DNA of 43,777 bases. Origin: Lachnospiraceae bacterium. Lineage in GTDB: Bacteria > Bacillota > Clostridia > Lachnospirales > Lachnospiraceae. The stretch is taken from the NCBI GenBank assembly GCA_017473905.1, contig JAFUJA010000002.1, positions 1-43,777 of the forward strand, given 5' to 3'. Made by a program: the position numbers and the translations under genes. Shown piece after piece: positions 16,369-25,082 of the stretch; positions within the stretch are counted from its first letter, which is position 1; each line of letters begins with the position of its first letter. The notes under the pieces are model-generated. The model was not told where the DNA came from. It made no database searches and saw only the letters and a program-made list of their open reading frames with translations.

Positions 16369-17356
16369 TGGTTTGGAGGTTTATCGGGGAGATAACTTTG
16401 ATGAACTTCCCGTACAGGATACATTTGAATATCCCTTTCAGGGAGAACTGCTTGCTCTTTTAAAAAAAGAGAATCCTTTGAAGCAGGAATACTTTTATAT
16501 TAAAAAGGGTACTTCTTACGCTTTTTTTGTGTTGTATTATAATCGGATGAATCTTTTTACGTTCGGGAAGGCAACCTTGTTTTATCCCGTAAAAGTAGTA
16601 GGATTTCCCTGTTCTTTCAGTTCTTCCGGATATGTGACCAACGATGAGGCCTTCCTGATGGAGTATTTAAATACCATAAAAGGTGCCAAGCTTGTTTTGA
16701 ATGCAGAGAAAAAAGCGGTGCATCCAAAATGGATTACGGGAGAAACCCTGCCTGCCTGTATTCTGGAGTTGCAAGATGGAAAACATGCGGGCTTTGAAAA
16801 TATGGAAAGGTATATAAATCTGCTTCGAAGTCCTTACAGAAGACGTATCCGCAAAGCAATAAAGGCATGCGGCGACATCAAAGTTGTTTCAAACGGAAAG
16901 GATTCCCGGGTATATGATCTTTATCTGAATACTTACGAAAAATCCGATTATAAGTTAGAACGTCTTGAGGCAGGATTTTTTGAAACATTTCAGGGAGAAA
17001 ATATCATCTTTTACAGAGGAGAAAAGCCGGTGGGATTTGTTCTCCTGAAAGATGTGGGAAAACGTCTGGATTTTCTGTTCTGCGGTATGGATTATAAAGA
17101 GAAAACCGCGGACTTGTATTTTTATATGCTGTATCATATTGTGAAGCTGGGAATTGAGCGGGGATATGAAAGCATTGATTTGGGACAGACTTCGGAGCTT
17201 ACCAAAATGAAGTTTGGTGCCGTGCCACGGAAGAAGTACTTTTATGCAAGTCACAGCAATGCGATGATGCGGCTTGTTTTAAAAATGGGAAAGGGACTTT
17301 TGGAATATCATTACAGCTTTCCCGAATTTCGCGTGTTTAAGGAGGAAACGGAATGA
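16349..17356 (+). CDS. FemAB/BioF2-like GNAT-fold acetyltransferase (Acetyltransf_6 type)
   Basis: The protein has 335 residues. The ATG at 16349 overlaps the end of the previous gene by 20 bases; an in-frame TTG nine bases earlier is less likely. The C-terminal half has the FemAB/BioF2 pattern: RSPYRRRIRKAIKACGDIKV, then ENIIFYRGEKPVGFVLL, DLYFYMLYHIVKLGIERGYESIDLGQTSELTKMKFGA. This is how Acetyltransf_6 proteins end, with a substrate-binding strand and a GxxxKxxFG-like turn. Such enzymes add an aminoacyl or acyl group to an amine. With the preceding GNAT gene it forms a transferase pair in the cassette. The actual substrate is not deducible. Confidence 0.78.
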   Translation: MKKKFHDGLEVYRGDNFDELPVQDTFEYPFQGELLALLKKENPLKQEYFYIKKGTSYAFFVLYYNRMNLFTFGKATLFYPVKVVGFPCSFSSSGYVTNDEAFLMEYLNTIKGAKLVLNAEKKAVHPKWITGETLPACILELQDGKHAGFENMERYINLLRSPYRRRIRKAIKACGDIKVVSNGKDSRVYDLYLNTYEKSDYKLERLEAGFFETFQGENIIFYRGEKPVGFVLLKDVGKRLDFLFCGMDYKEKTADLYFYMLYHIVKLGIERGYESIDLGQTSELTKMKFGAVPRKKYFYASHSNAMMRLVLKMGKGLLEYHYSFPEFRVFKEETE

Positions 17357-18717
17357 AGGTTCTGTTTTTCAGACCAAGACCACATAAGGAAACCATCGGT
17401 TTGCAGAATGTTATGATTTGTGAGCCGCTGGAGCTGGAGTATCTTGCGTCAAATTTAGAAAGCAAAGGTCATGAGACAGTCATTATAGACATGATTCTAG
17501 AGAAAAAGTCCCTTGCGTATTTTTTAAAATTGCATCAGCCGGATGTAGTGGGGCTGACAGGCTATATTGCCCATGTGAATGTAATAAAAGATTATGCAAG
17601 GCAGGTAAAAGCGTACAACCCGAATTTGCCTGTTGTTGTTGGCGGCGTACATGCGGAAGTCAATCCGGAGGATTTTGAATCAGAGTATATCGATTATATT
17701 GTCCGTGCCAACGGAATCCGTACTATGATGGATATTCTGGATTCCATGGAAGGAAAGAAGGATAGGGAAGCACTTCCCTGTGTATATCGGAAGGACGGAC
17801 CAATGGCTGAGAAGGAAACGGAATTTAATTATCTGTTTCCTGCAAGGGATAAGGTGAATGCATACCGGAAGAAGTACTACTATATGTTTCACCGGAACTG
17901 CAGTCTGATAAAAACCAGCTTTGGCTGCCCTTACAGCTGCAAATTCTGTTTCTGCCGTCAGATAACGGATGAAAAATATTTTACAAGAACGCTGGAAAGC
18001 ATTGTGGAGGAACTGGAAGGTGTTCCGGAAACGGAAATCTATATTGTGGATGATGATTTTTTAGTAAACAGAGAACGGCTTTTAACCTTCTGCGATATGC
18101 TGGAAGAAAGAAATATCAGAAAGAAGTATCTGATTTACGGCCGTGCGGATTTTATTGCCGGAAATGAAGATGTCATCCGACGTTTTAAGGAAGTGGGACT
18201 TCGGGCAGTGATTGTGGGGCTTGAGTCCTGTGACAGCAACGAGCTTGTGGATTACAACAAAAAAACAAATGTAAAAATCAACGAGGATGCAGTCGGAATC
18301 CTGAAAAAATACGATGTGGAGTGCTACGGTACTTTTATTTTGGGACTGGACTGGAAAAAAGAAGATTTTAAAGCTTTGGGCAAATGGATTAAAAAGCTTG
18401 GTCTGGTATTTGTAAATCTTCAGCCTTTAACTCCTTTGCGGGGAACGGAGTTGTATGAAGCATACCGGGATTCTTTTATTGTAAGGGAAGATGAGTATGA
18501 GAAGTGGGATCTTGCCCATCTTGTGGTGAAACCTACCAACATTTCTGCCCGGAAATATTACTGGTATACCATTGTTCTTTACTATGCAATTACCGTAAAT
18601 CCTGCCAGTGCCTGGTACATGGTTAAAAAATACGGTCTGCATGATACTTTGAAGTTAAGCGTAGGTGCGTTTAAGGTAAACCTGCAGTATTTTAAGAAAC
18701 TGATTCAGGGAAAATAA
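17353..18717 (+). CDS. Cobalamin-binding radical SAM protein 1
   Basis: The protein has 454 residues; the ATG overlaps the preceding stop by four bases (ATGA). The N-terminal Rossmann-like B12-binding domain (about 1-150) has EPLELEYLASNL, VVGLTGYIAHV and VVVGGVHAEVNPEDF but no DxHxxG motif. The radical SAM domain has CxxxCxxC as Cys192, Cys196, Cys199 (FGCPYSCKFCF), then IYIVDDDFLVNRERL, YGRADFIA and VIVGLESCDSNELVDYNKKT. A C-terminal helical tail follows. Class B radical SAM enzymes of this layout methylate, rearrange or couple unactivated carbons. The protein is clearly homologous to the next three products, so the cluster grew by duplication. The substrate is unknown; a carrier-bound acyl intermediate is my inference. 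Confidence 0.93.
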   Translation: MKVLFFRPRPHKETIGLQNVMICEPLELEYLASNLESKGHETVIIDMILEKKSLAYFLKLHQPDVVGLTGYIAHVNVIKDYARQVKAYNPNLPVVVGGVHAEVNPEDFESEYIDYIVRANGIRTMMDILDSMEGKKDREALPCVYRKDGPMAEKETEFNYLFPARDKVNAYRKKYYYMFHRNCSLIKTSFGCPYSCKFCFCRQITDEKYFTRTLESIVEELEGVPETEIYIVDDDFLVNRERLLTFCDMLEERNIRKKYLIYGRADFIAGNEDVIRRFKEVGLRAVIVGLESCDSNELVDYNKKTNVKINEDAVGILKKYDVECYGTFILGLDWKKEDFKALGKWIKKLGLVFVNLQPLTPLRGTELYEAYRDSFIVREDEYEKWDLAHLVVKPTNISARKYYWYTIVLYYAITVNPASAWYMVKKYGLHDTLKLSVGAFKVNLQYFKKLIQGK

Positions 18718-18733
18718 ACCGAAGAAAAGGAAA

Positions 18734-20065
18734 ATGACTATGGAAAAGAAAGTAAAACTTTTACTGGTTCGACCTAAATTTACCTCTATTATTGCCAATT
18801 TGGAGCCTTTGGGGCTGGAATATATTGCGGGGCTTTGCAAGGATTTGAATGTGGAATGTGAGATTTTCGATGAATTTCAGTATCCCTGGGCAAACCGTTT
18901 TAACCGTCTGGTTAAAAAAATAAAAAAGGGCGGTTACGATTATATTGGTTTTAATTCCAATGCGAATACGGTGGATTATATTCTTGAAACCTCCGCCAAA
19001 TTAAAAAAACGTCTGAATGATATTCATATCTGGGTCGGCGGTCCGGAAGCAGAGATGAATTATAAGGATTTCTGCACCGATGCAGTGGATATGGTATATT
19101 ACGATAACGGTTTACAGACCATGAAAAATCTGATTCTCGGCGGTTTTACGGAAGAAGTCATGGATGCACAGAACGGAATTTGCTTTAAAAAGGACGGAAA
19201 CTGGGTTTATAAAGAAAAAGGTCCTGCGGTGTGCGATTTTATTTGTAAGCCTGACCGTACCGCATTTTATCAGGGGCTGAAGCGGAACTTTATCTTCCTG
19301 AAGGGAAGCTTTGCTTTGAGTAAGGCATCTTTTTCCTGCCCTTTTAACTGTAGCTTCTGTTACTGTACCAAAATGAACAGCAGCACCTACACGGAGAGGG
19401 ATATCATTAAGGTTGTGGATGAGATTGAAGAAATTGACCATCCCAGAATCTGGTTTGTGGATGATACCTTTTTTGTGGATAAGGAGCGTGTGAGACTCTT
19501 CTGTGAGGAAGTAATCCGCAGAGGCATTAAGAAGCATTTTATGGCGTATTCCAGAGCCGATTTCCTTGCTGAAAATCCGGATATTCTGCCTCTTGCCTAC
19601 GAGGCAGGTTTCAGGGATATGATGGTAGGTCTGGAAGCCATCAGCGATGAGCAGCTGAAAGAGTATAACAAGCAGACTTCCAAGAATGAAAATATTCAGG
19701 CGATTAAGAATCTTCATGATAATAATCTGGTGTGCAATGCCCTTTTTGTGGTAAGTCATACCTCTACGAAGCAGGATTTTAAGAATCTGATTAAGTTTAT
19801 CAAAGACAATAACTTACTTTGGGTTGTATTTGGTATTTTTACCCCTTACAAGGGAACCGACGCATACGACGAGTACAAGGACCGCTTAATCAATTTTAAA
19901 TCAAAAAGACTGGATGGTTTGCATATTACCATTAAGCCGGAACATATGTCTTCTTTTATGTTTATGTTCCGGGTTTACTGGTTGCATGTGCTCACCTATC
20001 CGAAGGTAATGTGCCGTGCTCTGTTTAAAACTGCGTATGACACGAAAAGAACCGGTTGGTTTTAG
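18734..20065 (+). CDS. Cobalamin-binding radical SAM protein 2
   Basis: The protein has 443 residues. The ATG at 18734 follows GAAAAGGAAA; a second ATG two codons on is possible. The N-terminal domain carries ANLEPLGLEYIAGLCK and HIWVGGPEAEMNYKDF. The cluster motif is Cys202, Cys206, Cys209 (FSCPFNCSFCYC), followed by IWFVDDTFFVDKERV, YSRADFLAENPD and MMVGLEAISDEQLKEYNKQT. It is more like the third protein than the first (both have LEPLGLEY and the same spacing). The carriers of the B12 domain lack DxHxxG as in its neighbours. It probably performs one step of the same pathway on a related intermediate. Confidence 0.93.
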   Translation: MTMEKKVKLLLVRPKFTSIIANLEPLGLEYIAGLCKDLNVECEIFDEFQYPWANRFNRLVKKIKKGGYDYIGFNSNANTVDYILETSAKLKKRLNDIHIWVGGPEAEMNYKDFCTDAVDMVYYDNGLQTMKNLILGGFTEEVMDAQNGICFKKDGNWVYKEKGPAVCDFICKPDRTAFYQGLKRNFIFLKGSFALSKASFSCPFNCSFCYCTKMNSSTYTERDIIKVVDEIEEIDHPRIWFVDDTFFVDKERVRLFCEEVIRRGIKKHFMAYSRADFLAENPDILPLAYEAGFRDMMVGLEAISDEQLKEYNKQTSKNENIQAIKNLHDNNLVCNALFVVSHTSTKQDFKNLIKFIKDNNLLWVVFGIFTPYKGTDAYDEYKDRLINFKSKRLDGLHITIKPEHMSSFMFMFRVYWLHVLTYPKVMCRALFKTAYDTKRTGWF

Positions 20066-20079
20066 GGATGGAGAAAGAG

Positions 20080-21423
20080 ATGAAAGAAGAAAGAGTATTA
20101 CTGGTACGTTCCCATTATGATAAAAGAGTGGCCAGCTTAGAGCCGCTGGGACTGGAATATATGATGGCAGCAGTTAAGGCGGAAGGGCTGTTTTGTATGA
20201 TTCATGACGAAGGGATTCATAACTCCTTCGGCAGATTCCGTCGTCTGTTAAAAGTGATTGACAGTAACCAAATCACGTTTGTTGGTTTTTCTACCATTTC
20301 AAACATTGCCTGGTATGTAATTGAAACCATACATAAATTAAAAAAGGCCCGTCCCAACATTAAAATTATGGTGGGGGGAGCGGAAGTTTTTATCAATCAT
20401 GAGGATTTTATGATTGATGATATTGACTTTGTATATTATGATCACGGGTTAGATTCCATCAGAAGGGCATTCAGAAGCGGATTTGAGTTAAAAGAACTGG
20501 AGCAGTGTCCCGGTCTTGCCTACAGAAAAGAAGGTAAGTGGGTAGAAAATGCCAAGGGAGAGCCGATTTCGGATTATGGTATTCTTCCGGACAGAAGTCT
20601 TTTTTATGAGAACCGTAAAAAATACAAGGTGCTGGCACAGGGAACCTTCTCCGTGTTGAAAACAGCCTTTTCCTGCCCTCAGAATTGTAATTTCTGCATT
20701 TCCAGACAGTTTAATGCCTGCCGTTATACTACCCGTAAGGTGGAAGACGTGGTGGATGAAATTGTAAATTTGGACAATGATAAGATTTTTATTATTGATG
20801 ATGACTTTCTTGTGGACAGAGAGCGTGTACTTGCAATTTGTAATCAGCTGATAGAGCGGAACTGTAAAAAGACTTTTATGATTTTTGCAAGAGCGGACAG
20901 CATTGTGAAATGTAAGGATATTATGCCGCTTTTATATCAGGTCGGATTCCGTGAAATGCTGGTAGGACTTGAGGCGGTAAATGATGATACCTTAAGCTCT
21001 TATAACAAAAATTCAAGCGTGGCATTGAACCGGGAAGCGGTGAAAATTTTAAGAGAGCATAAAATGGTGTGCGTGGGGCTTTTTGTCATCAATTACGATT
21101 TTACCCATAAAAATTTTATGGAAATCAATAAGTTCGTAAAAGAAGAGAAGCTGATATGGGTATTGTTCAGTATTCTGATTCCTTTTAAAGGAACTGTTAC
21201 CTATGAGGAAAACAAACACCGCCTGTACAAGTATAAATACAAGCGTACGGACGGTACGTATGTGTTAATGCAGCCGGATCATCTGCCGAAATGGTTGTTT
21301 AAACTGGAATATCATTTCCTGTATTATGTAAACTATCCGCGCATTTATCTGGCCGGTATACTGGGAACCTTTGATAAAATTTATAAGAATAAAGGAAATA
21401 ACCATGAAAGTACTCCTGATTAA
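20080..21423 (+). CDS. Cobalamin-binding radical SAM protein 3
   Basis: The protein has 447 residues from the ATG at 20080, chosen because GGAG lies six bases upstream. In-frame ATG 20068 and TTG 20056 have no spaced ribosome site, and the latter overlaps the previous gene. Motifs: ASLEPLGLEYMMAAVK, IMVGGAEVFINHEDF, the radical SAM triad Cys199, Cys203, Cys206 (FSCPQNCNFC), IFIIDDDFLVDRERVL, FARADSIVKC and MLVGLEAVNDDTLSSYNKNS. The third copy thus keeps all cluster ligands and should be active. The gene ends 20 bases inside the next gene, which indicates tight co-translation. Confidence 0.92.
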   Translation: MKEERVLLVRSHYDKRVASLEPLGLEYMMAAVKAEGLFCMIHDEGIHNSFGRFRRLLKVIDSNQITFVGFSTISNIAWYVIETIHKLKKARPNIKIMVGGAEVFINHEDFMIDDIDFVYYDHGLDSIRRAFRSGFELKELEQCPGLAYRKEGKWVENAKGEPISDYGILPDRSLFYENRKKYKVLAQGTFSVLKTAFSCPQNCNFCISRQFNACRYTTRKVEDVVDEIVNLDNDKIFIIDDDFLVDRERVLAICNQLIERNCKKTFMIFARADSIVKCKDIMPLLYQVGFREMLVGLEAVNDDTLSSYNKNSSVALNREAVKILREHKMVCVGLFVINYDFTHKNFMEINKFVKEEKLIWVLFSILIPFKGTVTYEENKHRLYKYKYKRTDGTYVLMQPDHLPKWLFKLEYHFLYYVNYPRIYLAGILGTFDKIYKNKGNNHESTPD

Positions 21424-22762
21424 ACCGGAAACGGTAGGGATTTTTGCCATGACGGGACAGGTTGACCATGAACCGCTGGAACTGGAATATTTGTATACCG
21501 TTATAAAAGAGCTTGGGCATGAAGCGGTTATTTATGACCGGCGTCATGAATATACATCCCTGAAAAAGAAGCTTCGCAGCGTCAAACCGGATGTGGTGTG
21601 TATGACCGGATATATTACACAGGAACCTTTGATGAAAAGGCTGACACGAAAAATAAAAAAGCTTTGTCCCGGCTGTATTGTTTTGCTGGGAGGAAGTCAT
21701 GTAGAAGTGAATTATGTAAACTTCTATGACAGTGATGCGGACTATCTGTATCATGTGAGCGGACTTCGTCATTTTTCTTCCCTCATGCAGTATCTGAGCG
21801 GAGCAAATAAAGATATTTCCTTACAGGATATAAAAGGAATCTGCTACCGGGATAAGGGAGAATGGATGTGTAATCCAAAGGAAACGGAGAGTCCGCAGGA
21901 TTTACCAATTCCTGACAGGGAGTTCTTTTATGTAAACCAAAAACGATACGGATATTTGTGTTTCCGGCCGCTGGCACTGGTTAAAAATTCCTATAGCTGT
22001 CCCTATGCCTGTAATTTTTGCTATTGTACCAACAGGAATGGGGGGAAATACCGTTGCAGGAGCGCAGAACATCTTGTAGAAGAAATTGCGGCTCTGGATG
22101 TTCCGAATATTCATATTACGGATGATAATTTTCTGGTAAGCCGGGAATATCTTCAGGATTTTATCCGATTGATAAAAGAAAAGAACATTCATAAAAAATT
22201 CCTGATTTACGGCCGGGCGGATTTCATTGCGGAAAACGAAGATTTAATCCGTGCCCTGGCAGAAGTGGGACTTGCTTTGGTTATGGTGGGGCTGGAAGCT
22301 ACCAATGATGACGAACTGGATTCTTACGATAAACACACAACACTTCGACAGAATGAGGAGTGTGTAAGAATTTTAAGTGAGAATCATATTATATGCGCAG
22401 GTTTGTTTATTGTGCATCAGGATATGGACAGGAAGGATTTTAAGGCGTTATACCGGTGGATTGGCAGTCGCCCCATTATTCCTACCATTTCCGTGCTGAC
22501 TCCCATGCAGGGGGCGGCGAATTACAGGGAATATGAGGATAAACTGATTACGAAGGATATCCGCAAGCAGGACTTATTCCATTGCATCCTTCCGGCAAAG
22601 CACATGAGTGTATTTGCTTTTACCATGGAGTATTATAAATTATCTTTAAAACTTGCTTTTAAAAACAGGAATGCAGAATTGTATTCCAATCTTGGCATTC
22701 GGGATTTTTTCTTTGTATGCAAGGTTTTTTGTATTAAAATAAAACGCCTTTTTGCTTTTTAA
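21404..22762 (+). CDS. Cobalamin-binding radical SAM protein 4
   Basis: The protein has 452 residues. The ATG at 21404 follows AAAGGA and overlaps the previous gene by 20 bases; a TTG at 21371 is in frame but less likely. N-terminal motifs: VDHEPLELEYLYTVIK, VVCMTGYITQEPL, VLLGGSHVEVNYVNF, closest to protein 1 (EPLELEYL, TGYI, HVEVN). Triad Cys199, Cys203, Cys206 (YSCPYACNFCYC), then IHITDDNFLVSREYL, YGRADFIAENED and VMVGLEATNDDELDSYDKHT. Proteins 1 and 4 therefore look like one pair and proteins 2 and 3 another. This suggests two reaction types, each represented twice, or successive cycles of one chemistry. Confidence 0.92.
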   Translation: MKVLLIKPETVGIFAMTGQVDHEPLELEYLYTVIKELGHEAVIYDRRHEYTSLKKKLRSVKPDVVCMTGYITQEPLMKRLTRKIKKLCPGCIVLLGGSHVEVNYVNFYDSDADYLYHVSGLRHFSSLMQYLSGANKDISLQDIKGICYRDKGEWMCNPKETESPQDLPIPDREFFYVNQKRYGYLCFRPLALVKNSYSCPYACNFCYCTNRNGGKYRCRSAEHLVEEIAALDVPNIHITDDNFLVSREYLQDFIRLIKEKNIHKKFLIYGRADFIAENEDLIRALAEVGLALVMVGLEATNDDELDSYDKHTTLRQNEECVRILSENHIICAGLFIVHQDMDRKDFKALYRWIGSRPIIPTISVLTPMQGAANYREYEDKLITKDIRKQDLFHCILPAKHMSVFAFTMEYYKLSLKLAFKNRNAELYSNLGIRDFFFVCKVFCIKIKRLFAF

Positions 22763-22783
22763 ATGAGGCGGAGGAGACGGGAA

Positions 22784-24103
22784 ATGAACAAAAAGATATT
22801 GCTGATTCAACCCACACCTTATGACCAACATGGTGTACTTGTGAAAAAAAACAGATTGTTCTTTGTGGGACTGGCTTTGCCGCTTCTGGCTGCGCTGACT
22901 CCGGAAGAATATGAGGTGGAATTGTGCTATGAAACCATAGAAGATGTTCCCTTTGATACGGATGCGGATTTAATCGGTATCAGCAGTATGGGACATGCGG
23001 TGCACCGTACCATTGACATTGCCAATAAGTTTCGTGAAATGGGTAAAACCGTGGTGCTGGGCGGCTATATGGTAAGTCTTATGCCGGAAGAAGCACAGAA
23101 GTATGCGGACTGCGTTATGATTGGAGATGCGGAGGAAACCTGGGGAGAAATGCTTGCAGATTATTCCCGGGGAGAATTGAAGAAGGTTTATCGTAAAAAG
23201 CTTACAAAGTTAGAAACTCCACTTCCCAGATATGAGCTTCTTTTAAATAAAAAAATAGGCAATTTCCTGCCGGTGCAGGCAGGAAGAGGATGTCCGAAAA
23301 CCTGCAGCTTCTGCTCCGTATATTGTTTATACAGAGGGCAGTAATTAAAACGCAGCATACCGGATGTAATAAGGGATATTAAGCGTGTAAAAGAGCTTGG
23401 TTTTAAACAGTTTCTTCTTTTGGATGATAATATTTTTTCGGACAGGGATTATGCCATTGAACTTTGTGCTGAAATTAAAAAATTAAAAATGAAGTGGATG
23501 ACCCAGTGTTCCATAGACATTGCCAAGGATGAAGAACTGCTGGATATTATTGCCAAAAGCGGCTGTTATGTTTTAAGCTTCGGACTGGAAAGCATTACCA
23601 GGGAAAGTCTTGTGAGCATGAACAAAGCATGGGCGCATCCGGAGAACTACAGCGAACAGATCCGTATTATCAGAAAACACGGCATAGATATTTCTACGGA
23701 GATGGTAGTGGGAGCAGACGGAGATACATTGGAATCCATACGGAAAACTGCGGATTTTATTTCGGATAATCATATTGCCGTGCCGAGATTTTATATCCTT
23801 ACACCGATTCCCGGAACGAAGTTTTTTGACGAAATGGAAGAGCAGAAGCGTATCTATAATCCGGATATTTATTCTTATAATTCCTGTGAGGCGGTGCATG
23901 TGCCGAAGAATATGACACCGGAGGAACTGACAAAAGCTTACTGGGATTTGTACAACGAAGTATATACCATGAAAAGTATTTTGAAGCGGACCATTTTTAC
24001 AAGTACGTTTATAAAAAGACCGTTTAACGCAATCTTTTATTTTGCGGTGAATGTGTTTTACCGTTCCCAGATAAAGAGAGGAATTGTTCCGAATATTGTG
24101 TAA
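22784..24103 (+). pseudogene. Cobalamin-binding radical SAM protein 5, interrupted by an in-frame TAA
   Basis: The start ATG follows GGAGGAGACGGG. The frame codes a divergent B12-binding radical SAM protein (about 439 codons): IGISSMGHAVHRTIDIA, VVLGGYMVSLMPEEAQ, then GRGCPKTCSFCSV with Cys170, Cys174, Cys177. Codon 187 is TAA (23342-23344). After it the same frame continues without loss as LKRSIPDVIRDIKRVKELG, FLLLDDNIFSDRDYA, LSFGLESITRESL and VVGADGDTLESI up to 24103. In homologues the interrupted place reads like GxYRKRPVEEVI, so a Tyr codon (TAT/TAC) has probably become TAA. The truncated 186-residue peptide would lack most of the barrel. It belongs to the more usual BchE-like type (GRGCP), unlike the four upstream paralogues. 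Confidence 0.88.
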
Positions 24104-24109
24104 AAATTT

Positions 24110-24140
24110 CAAGGACTATGGAAATGTAGTCCTTGTTTTT
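24110..24140 (+). terminator. Intrinsic terminator closing the radical-SAM cassette
   Basis: CAAGGACTA (24110-24118) pairs with TAGTCCTTG (24127-24135) and is followed by T5. Confidence 0.85.
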
Positions 24141-24155
24141 ATGTAAAAAAATCTA

Positions 24156-24185
24156 TTGACATCCGATGAAGAGGTATGCTATTCT
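24156..24185 (+). promoter_or_regulatory. Promoter of the nitrogenase-like operon
   Basis: TTGACA at 24156-24161 and TATTCT at 24180-24185 are spaced by 18 bases. The predicted start point, near 24192, abuts the first palindrome. Confidence 0.65.
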
Positions 24186-24192
24186 GTCAAAG

Positions 24193-24208
24193 GTTAGAAA
24201 ATACTAAC
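24193..24208. promoter_or_regulatory. Palindromic operator 1 (DtxR-type candidate)
   Basis: GTTAGAAAATACTAAC has 5-bp perfect arms GTTAG/CTAAC around six A/T-rich bases. It overlaps the predicted transcription start, a position that would block initiation when occupied. It resembles the element at 9878-9893 in front of the DtxR-type gene. Confidence 0.62.
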
Positions 24209-24270
24209 TCAAAAAATGGAATAAAATAATATCGGGACAATAAGCATGTTCCTTTCTTTTTTACCATGGA

Positions 24271-24286
24271 GTTAGTTAAAACTAAC
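24271..24286. promoter_or_regulatory. Palindromic operator 2 (DtxR-type candidate)
   Basis: GTTAGTTAAAACTAAC is a perfect palindrome (arms GTTAGTT and AACTAAC) 78 bases downstream of operator 1 and 32 bases before the NifH-like start codon. Two matching sites in one leader are typical of metal-repressor regulons. Confidence 0.62.
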
Positions 24287-24317
24287 GAAAAGAAAATCTG
24301 AAAACGGAGAATGAAAA

Positions 24318-25082
24318 ATGATTAAAATTGCAGTGTATGGAAAGGGTGGAATCGGTAAATCCACCACGACATCAAATCTTTCGGCAGCTTTCAGCAAGAT
24401 GGGATACCGTGTTATGCAAATAGGCTGTGACCCGAAATCGGATTCCACCAAGAATCTGATGAAAGGGGTTAAGATTCCCACGGTTTTAGATCAGATTCGG
24501 GAAAAGGGAACGGACAATATCAAACTTGAGGATATTGTTTTTGAAGGTTACAATGGTGTCCTTTGTGTTGAAGCAGGCGGTCCTACACCCGGTATCGGTT
24601 GTGCGGGAAGAGGTATTATTACCGCTTTTGAAAAACTGGAAGAGTTGGGAGCTTATGAAACTTACAAACCGGATATTGTTCTTTATGATGTATTGGGAGA
24701 TGTGGTTTGCGGTGGGTTTGCAATGCCTATCAGAGGCGGATATGCCGATTATGTATTTATCGTTACATCCGGTGAAATGATGGCTCTTTTTGCAGCAACC
24801 AATATTTCACATGCAATTCAGAATTTCGGAAACAGAGGATATGCAAAACTTGCCGGATTTATTCAGAATTCCCGTAATGTAGAAAACGAGGATGAACTGG
24901 TAGCAAAGGCTGCTTCGGAAAATGAAACAACCGTTGTTAAAATTATCCCCAGGGATGGTGCGGTATGGACGGCAGAACAGCAGGGAAAAACTGTTGTAGA
25001 GGCTCTTCCTGAATCCGATATGGCAGGAGAATATAAAAATCTGGCAGAAAAAATGCTGGAGGTGATGAAAGATGGCATGTAG
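24318..25082 (+). CDS. NifH-like ATP-dependent [4Fe-4S] reductase
   Basis: The protein has 254 residues and its start follows ACGGAGAATGAAA. It belongs to the NifH/BchL/BchX/CfbC superfamily: P-loop GKGGIGKST at the N-terminus, [16 protein letters not shown] with Cys95 and Arg98, and [10 protein letters not shown] with Cys131. Cys95 and Cys131 are the pair that holds the bridging 4Fe-4S cluster at the homodimer interface. It should pass single electrons to the partner encoded by the next two genes at the cost of ATP. It is shorter than true NifH (about 290) and lacks a long C-terminal tail, closer to the nitrogenase-like reductases. No nifE, nifN or nifB is present, so nitrogen fixation is not implied. 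Confidence 0.93.
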   Translation: MIKIAVYGKGGIGKSTTTSNLSAAFSKMGYRVMQIGCDPKSDSTKNLMKGVKIPTVLDQIREKGTDNIKLEDIVFEGYNGVLCVEAGGPTPGIGCAGRGIITAFEKLEELGAYETYKPDIVLYDVLGDVVCGGFAMPIRGGYADYVFIVTSGEMMALFAATNISHAIQNFGNRGYAKLAGFIQNSRNVENEDELVAKAASENETTVVKIIPRDGAVWTAEQQGKTVVEALPESDMAGEYKNLAEKMLEVMKDGM

